NCBI GenBank assembly: GCA_038734275.1
Contig: JAVYOO010000004.1
Location: 48,565-112,564 of the forward strand
Source of the DNA: Archaeoglobaceae archaeon
GTDB lineage: Archaea > Halobacteriota > Archaeoglobi > Archaeoglobales > Archaeoglobaceae
Direction of reading: 5' to 3'
DNA: 64,000 nt
Shown piece by piece: positions 37,201 through 44,693 of this stretch. A program made the translations under genes and the position numbers. Each line of letters opens with the position of its first letter. The first letter of the stretch is position 1. Below the pieces are notes generated by a model. The model made no database searches. It saw only the letters and a program-made list of their open reading frames with translations, and had not been told where the DNA came from.

Positions 37201-37253
37201 CCAGCTAAACCTAAAATCGAAGCTATATGCGAATGTTTGCGATGGTTTAGCTG
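37201..37253. repeat. 11-base perfect inverted repeat upstream of the ABC exporter operon
   Basis: CCAGCTAAACC (37201-37211) is the exact reverse complement of GGTTTAGCTGG (37243-37253), with 31 bases between. A third partial copy, AGCTAAACC, lies at 37185-37193. The intergenic stretch 37112-37347 holds these elements and a promoter-like region for the ABC operon but no gene. Confidence 0.6.
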
Positions 37254-37257
37254 GCAT
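37222..37257 (+). repeat. 36-base repeat, copy A (5' side of ABC cassette)
   Basis: This block begins GCTATATG and ends GATGGTTTAGCTGGCAT. Copy B at 40820-40854 matches it at about 33 of 36 positions in the same orientation. The copies bracket the three-gene ABC cassette. Confidence 0.65.
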
Positions 37258-37347
37258 TGTCTTTAGTTATAGATAGGATATTTAAAATTTTCTCGTGCTT
37301 GGAGTTTTGGCAACAAAATTATAAAGGTTTTATCACTATAAAAGAGC

Positions 37348-38208
37348 ATGGAAAAGATCAAAATCGAAGATCTCACTGTTCGATTTGGAAAGTTCGTTGC
37401 GGTAAATAATCTGAATATGAAGGTCAGATCTGGTGAGATCCTTGGGCTTCTCGGTCCAAATGGGGCGGGAAAGACAACAACCATTAAAGCAATTCTCGGT
37501 TTCGTTCCCTATGAAGGAAAAGTGGAGATAAATGCCGAAAAAATTGGCTGGATGCCACAAAATGCTCCACTATATTTAAATCTAACCGTTGAGGAGAATT
37601 TAAGATTTTTTGCAGAGGCTTATGGTGTAAAGAATGCCAAGCAGAAGATAGAAGAGCTACTAAAGCTCGTGGAGCTTGAAAAATTCCGAAATAGGCTTGT
37701 AAGAAATCTAAGCGGAGGAATGAAGCAAAGATGCGCTTTTGCATGTGCAATGGTTCATGAGCCAGATCTGCTAATTCTCGATGAGCCAACCGCTGGAGTT
37801 GATCCGAAGCTTCGAAAGAGCTTTTGGGAATACTTTGAATCGCTGAACAAGGAGGGAAAGACGATTCTCATCACAACACACTACATGGACGAAGCTGAGA
37901 AATGTCAAAGAATAGTCCTTATGCGAGGAGGAGAAATTTTAGCAGAAGGGAGCCCAGAAGATATTAAAAGAAAAGCCTTGGGAGGAGAAATCGTCAAGGT
38001 AAAAGTAGCAAAAGCGGAAGATGCTTTTAAAAAGCTAAAAAGCGTTGGATTAAACGCTGAGTTAAAAGGAAACGAGATCAGCGTGCTCGTTGACAACGCA
38101 AAAATCAGAGTTCCTGAGTTGTTCAAAATTCTTGGAAACGATATTTTGGAAGTAGAAATTGAAAGAGAAACGCTCGAAAATGCATTTCTAAGGCTATTGG
38201 GTGGTTAA
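37348..38208 (+). CDS. ABC-2 type exporter, ATP-binding subunit
   Basis: A 286-residue ATPase. Walker A is GPNGAGKTT (about 36-44), the Q loop lies in W-M-P-Q-N, the signature is LSGGMKQR, Walker B is LLILDEPTAGVDP, and the switch His is in ITTHYMDEAE. This is the DrrA/NatA/CcmA-like exporter class. It is followed without a gap by the permease gene, and the third gene of the cassette encodes a surface protein, so the unit probably exports a lipid, drug or ion. A TATA-like box lies at about 37317-37326. Confidence 0.95.
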   Translation: MEKIKIEDLTVRFGKFVAVNNLNMKVRSGEILGLLGPNGAGKTTTIKAILGFVPYEGKVEINAEKIGWMPQNAPLYLNLTVEENLRFFAEAYGVKNAKQKIEELLKLVELEKFRNRLVRNLSGGMKQRCAFACAMVHEPDLLILDEPTAGVDPKLRKSFWEYFESLNKEGKTILITTHYMDEAEKCQRIVLMRGGEILAEGSPEDIKRKALGGEIVKVKVAKAEDAFKKLKSVGLNAELKGNEISVLVDNAKIRVPELFKILGNDILEVEIERETLENAFLRLLGG

Positions 38209-39294
38209 ATGCCAATAAAAGTGGTAATTGTCAAAGAACTGAAGACCATAGTCAGAGAGAGAAGGCTTTTTGCACTAATACTCATTCAGCCTATCTTACT
38301 TACTCTCATCTTTGGCTACGCCTTTTCAGGAGACATAAAGAATGTTCGCTTGGCAATTGTGGATGAATCCAACAGCAAAGCATCGAATGCTCTGATTTCG
38401 GCTTTGAGCCTTGGAGAAGCCTTTGATCTCGATTACTTCTTGGCTACGAAAAGCGAGAGTTTGGATTTAATAAAAAGGGGAGAAGTTGATGCGATGCTTT
38501 TTATTCCAAAAGATTTTGAGAGCGGATTGGCTAAGGGAAGGGCTGAAGTTGAAGTCTATGCCGATGAATCAAACTCCGCAGTGGCTAACGCTGTTGTGAA
38601 CGGAATAAGGAATTTGGGTTACAGCATTTCAACGAAAACGTTCGGCGGTATAGAAGTTGAGCAGAGGTTCGTTTTTTCCACGAAAACGAGACTCATCGAC
38701 TTCGTAGCCCCAGCGCTCATCGGCGTGGTTACGCTAATGATCAGCTTAATACTTTCAGCAAGCTCGTTGGCAAGAGAGAAGGAAGAAGGGACTCTTGAAT
38801 TATCTTTAAAGGCTTTGAACAGCAGAGATGTTATTCTCGGAAAATTCTTGGCAATTACTGCGATGATAACACTCGACGTTTTAATCGTAATGTTTCTGAT
38901 CCATAATCTATTTGGAGTTGAAGTTAAGGGTAGCTTCGCTCTGCTCATTTTAACTCAGCTTCTCTTCCTTGCTGGCTCGGTGGGAATAGGTTTATCCATC
39001 TCTTCAATTTCAGCAACACAGCTTCAGGGAATTCAGACAGTGATGATTTTCGGACTGATAAACATATTTCTCTCAGGTTTCTTCTACCCGCTCGAAAGCA
39101 TGCCAGAAGCTGCAAGAATCTTCGCTCTCGTTATCCCTTTAACCTATGCGAACACAGCATTCAGAGAGATAATGGTTAAGGGTAGCGGAGTTGAGCAAAT
39201 TCTTCCAGAACTCGGAATTCTGGTTTTGTATACTCTCGTAAGCCTAACTCTCGCTGTAAATGTTCTAAAAAGAATGGGAGGTGGAATTGAATGA
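38209..39294 (+). CDS. ABC-2 type exporter, permease subunit
   Basis: A 361-residue membrane protein with the YhgE/NatB-like layout: one N-terminal helix (about 22-42), a large extracytoplasmic domain of about 130 residues, and five helices in the C-terminal half (about 168-345). The E-K-E-E-G-T-L-E elbow-like motif and P-L-T-Y-A-N-T-A-F-R-E-I near the C-terminus are typical of ABC2_membrane_3 permeases. The start follows the ATPase stop directly and the end overlaps the next gene by 4 bases. Confidence 0.92.
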   Translation: MPIKVVIVKELKTIVRERRLFALILIQPILLTLIFGYAFSGDIKNVRLAIVDESNSKASNALISALSLGEAFDLDYFLATKSESLDLIKRGEVDAMLFIPKDFESGLAKGRAEVEVYADESNSAVANAVVNGIRNLGYSISTKTFGGIEVEQRFVFSTKTRLIDFVAPALIGVVTLMISLILSASSLAREKEEGTLELSLKALNSRDVILGKFLAITAMITLDVLIVMFLIHNLFGVEVKGSFALLILTQLLFLAGSVGIGLSISSISATQLQGIQTVMIFGLINIFLSGFFYPLESMPEAARIFALVIPLTYANTAFREIMVKGSGVEQILPELGILVLYTLVSLTLAVNVLKRMGGGIE

Positions 39295-40817
39295 AAGCAA
39301 TTCTTTTTGCTCTCTTCTTGGTTTTTCTGGCATTCGAAGTTGTCGCTCAGCCTGACCTTGAGGCTTATTCCACGACAAGCTATTTGAGTGCTGGGAAGAT
39401 GAATGAATTGAAAGTTGTTTTGGTAAATCTCGCAAAACCCGAAGAAATTGGATTCGGGACGATTGAAAAAGAGCTCTTTTACAACGCCTCACTCACAGCC
39501 TACAACCTCGAAATCAGGCTTGAAAGCAGAGGTGCGGAGGTTAAGCTTGGAAAGATCTATATTCCAGCACTTCCACCAGCAAAGAGCGTTGATTTGAGCT
39601 TTCCTGTTTCGATTCCACAGAATGCAAGTGAAAAAATCAGCTTTACGCTATACGTTGACTACGAAAGACTTTGCAATATTTTAAACGAAAGCGGGAGTTA
39701 CAGATACGAATACTGCTCCGAATTCGAAACTTTCGAATTCCAGCTCGACGTCATTGAGTCAGTTAAGCCTGAGTTCAGGGTTTCAGCCTTAACTTCCAAG
39801 CTCTACGAGGGGCAAGTAAACAGAATAACGCTTATGATCACAAACTCTGGCGTCGGAGAGGCGAGAGATTTAGAAATAAGGTTGCTCGGCTTTGAAAGTG
39901 TAACGCCCCAAGTTTTTTATTTACCAGTCTTAAGACCGCTGAATTCTTCAATGATCACATTTGAAGGCATTGCAAAGGCAGAGAACTTCACCTTGGCTAT
40001 TAGCTACTTATACTACGATAACGGATGGAATAGAGGCTATGAAGAAATAGCTATTCCAATGAAGCTCGAAAAAATCAGCAAAGGTCTTGAGTTCGCCTTG
40101 AGCAAATCTAAGTTCGAGAGGGACGAGAGCGGAATTTTGGAGCTTGCTGTGATGAACAACAATGCTTTCCCGATTTCTGGACTTAAGTTGAAAATTGAAG
40201 CGGATAGCTTTGAATTCGACGCAACAGAGTTTTTGTTGGGCTACCTCAACGCGGGAGAAGTCAGGAGAATTGCATTAAAATACAAGGTTAGCGAAAGTGC
40301 GAGTTTTGGCTTTAAAGAGCTCAGGTTAATTGCAGATTACAAAATCGTCGCTTCAGAACTATTAGCGAGTTCAGAAACAAAGACAATTCCCCTGCTAATC
40401 GAAGAAAATCCGTTTTTTGAAGTTCATCGAAAGGCGATAATTTACCATGGCGAGAACGTTCTTAGGCTTGAGATTACCAACAGCGGTGGAATTGCAAAAA
40501 ACGTTCACTTCAAGCTAAATCCAAGCCCCGGAATAAGGCTGAAAACTCCTGAAGCCTATCTGGAGAGAATTGAAAGTAATAGCGTTGCTTCAGTGGCTTT
40601 TAGGGTTTACGTGGACGAAGACGTAATCCCGAACAACGAATACAGGATTGAGCTAAGCTACAAGGCAGACAATTATGAAGGCAAAGAAGTTTCTGGCAGT
40701 TTCTACGCTTATGTTACCGTGCTTGAGAAGAGCTGGCTTGAGAGATATTACGCTTATCTTCTGGCTCTCCTGATTCTCGTTCTATTAGTAGCGATTAGGG
40801 TGAAGAAGATGCACTAA
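39291..40817 (+). CDS. Surface protein with CARDB/S-layer-like domains, partner of the ABC exporter
   Basis: A 508-residue exported protein. Residues 1-17 form a signal peptide, residues about 485-502 a C-terminal membrane anchor followed by a short basic cytoplasmic tail. The ectodomain is beta-rich with three or four repeats of the CARDB/COG1361 type (phrases such as R-I-T-L-M-I-T-N-S-G-V-G-E-A-R-D-L and L-R-L-E-I-T-N-S-G-G-I-A-K-N) and several N-x-S/T glycosylation sequons. Archaeal ABC-2 exporters often carry such a third gene, which probably acts as an extracellular adaptor; the exact role is unknown. Confidence 0.85.
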   Translation: MKAILFALFLVFLAFEVVAQPDLEAYSTTSYLSAGKMNELKVVLVNLAKPEEIGFGTIEKELFYNASLTAYNLEIRLESRGAEVKLGKIYIPALPPAKSVDLSFPVSIPQNASEKISFTLYVDYERLCNILNESGSYRYEYCSEFETFEFQLDVIESVKPEFRVSALTSKLYEGQVNRITLMITNSGVGEARDLEIRLLGFESVTPQVFYLPVLRPLNSSMITFEGIAKAENFTLAISYLYYDNGWNRGYEEIAIPMKLEKISKGLEFALSKSKFERDESGILELAVMNNNAFPISGLKLKIEADSFEFDATEFLLGYLNAGEVRRIALKYKVSESASFGFKELRLIADYKIVASELLASSETKTIPLLIEENPFFEVHRKAIIYHGENVLRLEITNSGGIAKNVHFKLNPSPGIRLKTPEAYLERIESNSVASVAFRVYVDEDVIPNNEYRIELSYKADNYEGKEVSGSFYAYVTVLEKSWLERYYAYLLALLILVLLVAIRVKKMH

Positions 40818-40819
40818 TT

Positions 40820-40854
40820 GCTATATGGAAAGTTTGCAATGGTTTAGCTGGCAT
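40820..40854 (+). repeat. 36-base repeat, copy B (3' side of ABC cassette)
   Basis: This is the 35-base partner of the copy at 37222-37257, with one deletion and two substitutions. It begins 2 bases after the stop codon of the cassette's last gene. Confidence 0.65.
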
Positions 40855-40913
40855 AGCCGTTTCTTTGGCTTAAATCTTTTTACGTATTTTCAACAAGATA
40901 TCTTCTATGGGTT

Positions 40914-41936
40914 TTAAGTTAAAGAAGTGCTTATTTCTCCAGTTCCCCTCTCTAATTTTTGAGTTGGAGCTTTTTTAAATCTTAGCAAGAATGAAGCTTT
41001 GTTCGGATCTATAAGTTCAATGTCACCGTCAAGACTCTTTATGAGTTGTTTTACAATAAACAAACCCAGACCGCTACCTCCAGTAGTGAAGCCCTTAGTG
41101 AACAATTTAGAGACGAAATCTCTTGGTATACCTTTTCCGTTATCCTCTAATATGACCTCTACTTTTTCTGAGTCACTCGAGACCTTTACCCTGACTTCTG
41201 TGGCTTTACCGTGTTTAACTGCATTGCTGATTAAATTGCTAAAAATGCTGTAAATCCCTTCGTTAGCAATAACAGTTGCGTCTTCCCCTTCGAATAAAAT
41301 CTTGACCCCATAACTGTTAGCGACTTCTTCAAGGACACTTCTCAGGTTGTATGGCTCTCTTTTAATTTCTGCTGAAGATTCCAGTTCTTTCATCTTTTTT
41401 ACGAGTTCTATACCGGTATTTACTGCGTTTTTCACTTTCTGGATCAATTTGTGCTGGGATTCTTCCTCCAAAAGTTCCAAAAATGTGTACACCCTCGTGA
41501 AGATATTTAATATGTCATGTCTCAGCATGCTATTCAGCAGTTTGAGATATTCGTTAAGATCTTCTATTCTTTTCTGCAAAGCAATTCTATCGGAGACATC
41601 GGTGTAGACTATTATGCAATAGGGCTTTCCATTCATTTCTGCGAATCTTGTTCTGGCTTCAAGCCAATGAATACGCCCCCAAGCGTCGAAAGATCTAATA
41701 ATAAGGGGCGGGTCTACTTTCTTCTTTCTCTACAAAAGTTCTAACGACCAACTCAACGAGTTTTGTATAATCTTCTGGTTCGAAATATTTGTGGGGGTTG
41801 TTTAGCATTTCATCATACTCCAATCCGCTTACTTCTCCCAGATTTTATTCACATATATTACTCTCCCACGCCAGTCAACAATGACAACTGCGGAAGAGAG
41901 CTCATCCACTACTGTCTTCCAATCTATATTTTCCAC
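40914..41936 (-). pseudogene. PAS histidine kinase with two frameshifts
   Basis: This is a paralog of the intact kinase at 1608-2636. Conceptual translation from GTG 41936 gives IDWKTVVDELSSAVVIVDW and on to V-N-K-I, then the frame shifts near 41841-41846 (one base apparently lost), continues as SGLEYDEMLNNPHKYFEPED, and shifts back near 41715-41728 to DPPLIIRSFDAWGRIHWLEA. The last 240 codons (from 41636) hold the H-box LRHDILNIF, N box NLISNAVKHG and G boxes DNGKGI and GSGLGL, all intact. An isolated kinase core could still be made from an internal start. Either the gene is newly broken or the assembly has two errors. A TATA-like TTTTTAAATAATTT lies upstream. Confidence 0.75.
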
Positions 41937-42002
41937 AGGTATAAATGCTACAAATTATTTAAAAATTTTTTGGATAATTTTCCTTTGTAAATTACTGAAA
42001 GT

Positions 42003-42377
42003 TCATTTTTCTTCGTATACTTCAAAGAACTTTTTAACCCTTCTCTTACCTCTCAATATAAATCTGAGTGTATTCAAAATGCCACCTTGCTTAAATTTGT
42101 AGCATTTTTTTGGCTCAAATTCGAGAATTTCACCTTTTTGGGTTAAGGTTCCGTATAATGTAATTGATCTGATATTCTTTACGAACTCATTGTGTGAATG
42201 AAAAAGCAAACAAGCCTTCTTTGTCTTAATATCGAACTGCAAACCCTTTGGCTTCGGGAGCACTATCCTTTTTTCCAGAATTCTAAACTTAGTCGAAGGG
42301 AAGCTGATTGGGTAACCATTGGCGGAAAATGAGACTATTGCCCTTTCAAACCCCTTCAAAAGTTTTTCAAGCTTCAA
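42003..42377 (-). CDS. Small split-barrel (pyridoxamine phosphate oxidase-like) protein
   Basis: A 124-residue protein whose order of strands (A-I-V-S-F-S-A-N-G-Y-P, K-R-I-V-L-P-K-P-K-G, K-A-C-L-L-F-H-S-H-N, S-I-T-L-Y-G-T-L) resembles the flavin-binding split barrel of PNPOx-like proteins, though no single diagnostic motif is present. The C-terminus is strongly basic. It overlaps the upstream split-barrel gene by 4 bases, so the two are an operon and may form a heteromer. Confidence 0.55.
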   Translation of the reverse strand: MKLEKLLKGFERAIVSFSANGYPISFPSTKFRILEKRIVLPKPKGLQFDIKTKKACLLFHSHNEFVKNIRSITLYGTLTQKGEILEFEPKKCYKFKQGGILNTLRFILRGKRRVKKFFEVYEEK

Positions 42378-42910
42378 AATCTCACCTCCAAGACTTCAGG
42401 AGGCTTATCTAAATTACCATCCTGCCAAACAAGTATCTTTTGAGGTTTCACTTCGATGACTATTCTGTAGACATACCAATCCATCAGCTTTTTAGCCATC
42501 GGAGACATTAGTTCTTCAACCATTTTAGCCACGACAGTCTTTTTCCACGAGTCTTTTTGGTTTATCATTAGATTCATGATATAGCCCATATTTTTCTCTA
42601 TGTCTTCGTCAACTTTTGCCAGACCGTACACCAAAACAACCGCATTTTCCTCAATGCCACTGTATTTCGAGTTGCTAAACAGTATAGAAACCATTGGATT
42701 CCTCTTAACACAACTTACCTTCTTATAAAAAGCTGGCGAAGTGGTAATCACTATTGATTTCCTTTTCGAATCGTAATAAGGAAGAACTGCGATCGTTCTT
42801 GGTGTCTCTCCATCCATATACGTAAACTCCGCAGTAAGATATCTATCAAATATATCTTCAATCCATTCAGGTATTTCCACGGATTTCCTAATTTCTTCAG
42901 ATTTTATCAT
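42374..42910 (-). CDS. Pyridoxamine 5'-phosphate oxidase-like FMN-binding protein
   Basis: A 178-residue protein of the split beta-barrel flavoprotein class. It has an N-terminal helix, then A-E-F-T-Y-M-D-G-E-T-P-R-T-I-A-V-L-P-Y, S-I-V-I-T-T-S-P-A-F-Y-K-K, a K-R-N-P-M-V-S-I-L-F block and V-V-L-V-Y-G-L-A strand, matching PNPOx-like barrels. K-K and R-N-P positions would contact FMN phosphate. Substrate unknown; F420- or haem-linked reactions occur in relatives. Operon with the gene at 42003-42377. Confidence 0.7.
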   Translation of the reverse strand: MIKSEEIRKSVEIPEWIEDIFDRYLTAEFTYMDGETPRTIAVLPYYDSKRKSIVITTSPAFYKKVSCVKRNPMVSILFSNSKYSGIEENAVVLVYGLAKVDEDIEKNMGYIMNLMINQKDSWKKTVVAKMVEELMSPMAKKLMDWYVYRIVIEVKPQKILVWQDGNLDKPPEVLEVRF

Positions 42911-43124
42911 ATAATTAAAGATTGTTCTTTTTAATTATTAGCTTTTCTCATACCGGGCATGAGTTCAAATATTCGTTCTAATTCTTTTTTCTTCAAGTTT
43001 GAGCTGAAAACAAAAATAAATCGGCTGATCATCGTAGCTGAAATCGGGAGTTTTATAAAGCTCCACGGCTATTTTGTGAGTGTGAAAAGTTTTTACGAAA
43101 TCACTTTTTAAAATTGTGGTGAAA

Positions 43125-43198
43125 TGGGGCCGCCGAGATTTGAACTCGGGTCACCGGCACCCCAAGCCGAGAGGATACCCAGGCTACCCCACGGCCCC
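43125..43198 (-). tRNA. tRNA-Pro (anticodon GGG)
   Basis: A 74-base cloverleaf: acceptor GGGGCCG paired with CGGCCCC and discriminator A at 43125, D arm with GGGT/ATCC, anticodon stem TCGGC/GCCGG with loop TTGGGGT (anticodon GGG, G37), and T arm CCGAG-TTCAAAT-CTCGG. No intron is visible and CCA is not encoded. A minus-strand TATA box lies about 28 bases upstream. It shares acceptor and T arms with tRNA-Pro(CGG) at 50718-50792. Confidence 0.92.
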
Positions 43199-43220
43199 CT
43201 TTTAAGCTATAATGTCGATG

Positions 43221-43230
43221 GTTTTTAAAG
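43221..43230 (-). promoter_or_regulatory. TATA box for tRNA-Pro(GGG)
   Basis: On the minus strand this reads CTTTAAAAAC, centred about 28 bases upstream of the tRNA 5' end. Confidence 0.5.
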
Positions 43231-43292
43231 GCTTTTGCTTTTCTGGTTTCAATTTTGATAAAATTTTTGAACAGTTTTCACCTCGAAACGAC

Positions 43293-43838
43293 ATGAAAAT
43301 AGTTGGGATTGTGGGTAGTCCGAGAACTGAAAGCAACAGCGAGATTCTGGTTAAAAAAGTTTTAGAAGGGGCTAAATCTAAGGGCGCAGAAGTTGGTATA
43401 TTTAAAATAAATGAGCTGAGCATAAACTGGTGTCAGGGATGTTTTTACTGCCAGGTTCATGGAGAATGTCAGCAAAAGGACGATATGCAAAAGATCTACG
43501 AAGCCATAAGAAGTGCAGAGGGATTGGTTATTGGAACTCCGATATACATGGGTCATGTCACCGCGCAGACAAAAACCTTCCTTGACAGACTTCTTGCAAC
43601 GATAAACGTTCTAAGAGGAGAATCTAAGCTTGCGGGAAAGAAACTCGTGCTTGTCTATACTCAGGGGAGGGGGAACGATGGAGAAGCAGTTATGAAAGAG
43701 CTCGGAAAGAGATTTTCAAATTTCGGCATGAAACTCGTGGGAATTGTAGGTGGAAATGGGCTAAATGAAGCTGGGACTGTTAGGGAGAGAGAAGATCTGC
43801 TAAAATCCGCTTATCAGCTCGGTCTTCAGCTTATTTAA
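43293..43838 (+). CDS. Iron-sulfur flavoprotein (Isf-type NADPH-dependent FMN reductase fold)
   Basis: A 181-residue flavodoxin-like protein starting IVGIVGSPRTESNSE, the FMN phosphate loop. The compact motif C47-x2-C50-x2-C53-x5-C59 is the [4Fe-4S] signature of archaeal iron-sulfur flavoproteins, which transfer electrons from ferredoxin and reduce oxygen or peroxide in methanogens. G-T-P-I-Y-M-G-H-V-T-A-Q is the second FMN block. ATG 43293 is chosen because a TATA-like GATAAAATTTTTG lies about 27 bases upstream; the frame is open further back. An oxygen-detoxification role is inference. Confidence 0.85.
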   Translation: MKIVGIVGSPRTESNSEILVKKVLEGAKSKGAEVGIFKINELSINWCQGCFYCQVHGECQQKDDMQKIYEAIRSAEGLVIGTPIYMGHVTAQTKTFLDRLLATINVLRGESKLAGKKLVLVYTQGRGNDGEAVMKELGKRFSNFGMKLVGIVGGNGLNEAGTVREREDLLKSAYQLGLQLI

Positions 43839-43841
43839 TTT

Positions 43842-44693
43842 TTAAATTTCTAAATTCAGCAAGAATTGCACAAAAATCGAAAGAAACAGCAATGCACTGA
43901 GAATTGCGTTAAGATAAAAGAAAGACATCTGAATTCTTTCCTCATCATGCTTTTCCCGAATGAGATAGTGCTCTAAAATTAGCAGAAGCGCAACGAATGG
44001 TAAGGCGAACCCGATTATTGGTTCGGTGGCAAAAGCTAAAACCAGCAATGAAAAAAAGATAGCATGATTTAGAATCGAAAGCCTTTTTGCAAATTTTACT
44101 CCAAAATGCCCACCTACAGAATGCAAACGCTCTTTTCGATCAAATTCAGCATCCTGGAGGGCATAGATCATGTCAAATCCAGCTTCCCAGAAAAGAAGCG
44201 CCAAAGAGAACAGCAGAACATTCTCAGGGATCATTATACTATCCTTCACGGCAATCCAGCCACCAAGCAATGCGAAGGCAACGCTAAGCCCAAGGAAGTA
44301 ATGAGAAAAGCATGTGAACCTTTTCAGGTATGGATACACATAAGAGACAATTGCTGGAATGGGGGAGAGTATGAATGCGGTAAGGTTTATCAGATAAGCG
44401 GAGACGAAATAAACAATAAGACCAACCACTGCTATTGCATAAGCTTCTCTAAGACTGATCAGACCAGCAGGCAAATGTCTTTTTGCAGTCCTTGGATTTT
44501 TTGCATCGATTTCACGATCGATTATCCTGTTGCAGGCCATTGCAAATGTCCTTAGGCCAGTGAATGCAGTAAAGATTAAGAAAGCAACTCTAAGGGTTAT
44601 TTCTCCCGCTAAAAGAGCTCCAGCATAGGCAATCGGGAGAGCAAATAGTGTGTGCTCGATCTTCACGAAATCTAAGTATAACTTTAGCTTCAA
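43842..44693 (-). CDS. UbiA-family prenyltransferase (quinone biosynthesis)
   Basis: A 283-residue membrane protein with eight or nine helices. The two Mg-diphosphate motifs are N-R-I-I-D-R-E-I-D (about residues 55-63) and D-A-E-F-D-R-K-E-R near 186. The latter with R-L-H-S-V resembles 4-hydroxybenzoate polyprenyltransferase/MqnP-like enzymes rather than the archaeal GGGP lipid synthases. Menaquinone biosynthesis is the likely pathway, possibly the futalosine branch; the acceptor is not certain. It overlaps lhr by 4 bases. Confidence 0.85.
   Translation of the reverse strand: MKLKLYLDFVKIEHTLFALPIAYAGALLAGEITLRVAFLIFTAFTGLRTFAMACNRIIDREIDAKNPRTAKRHLPAGLISLREAYAIAVVGLIVYFVSAYLINLTAFILSPIPAIVSYVYPYLKRFTCFSHYFLGLSVAFALLGGWIAVKDSIMIPENVLLFSLALLFWEAGFDMIYALQDAEFDRKERLHSVGGHFGVKFAKRLSILNHAIFFSLLVLAFATEPIIGFALPFVALLLILEHYLIREKHDEERIQMSFFYLNAILSALLFLSIFVQFLLNLEI

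Noticed and set aside
37141..37262. Possible CRISPR or leader sequence from repeated AGCTAAACC units
   Set aside because: There are only three short copies in mixed orientation with irregular spacing and no cas genes.
37222..40854. Composite transposon interpretation of the ABC cassette
   Set aside because: The flanking repeats are too short, no transposase is present and no target-site duplication is visible; kept only as an open repeat finding.
42962..42970. GAGTTCAAAT-like T-loop string in the same gap
   Set aside because: No acceptor or anticodon stem can be drawn around it, so it is not a tRNA gene.
42959..43111. 50-codon plus-strand frame in the gap before tRNA-Pro(GGG)
   Set aside because: No TATA box at the right distance, no ribosome-binding site and no recognisable sequence; I could not support it as a gene.
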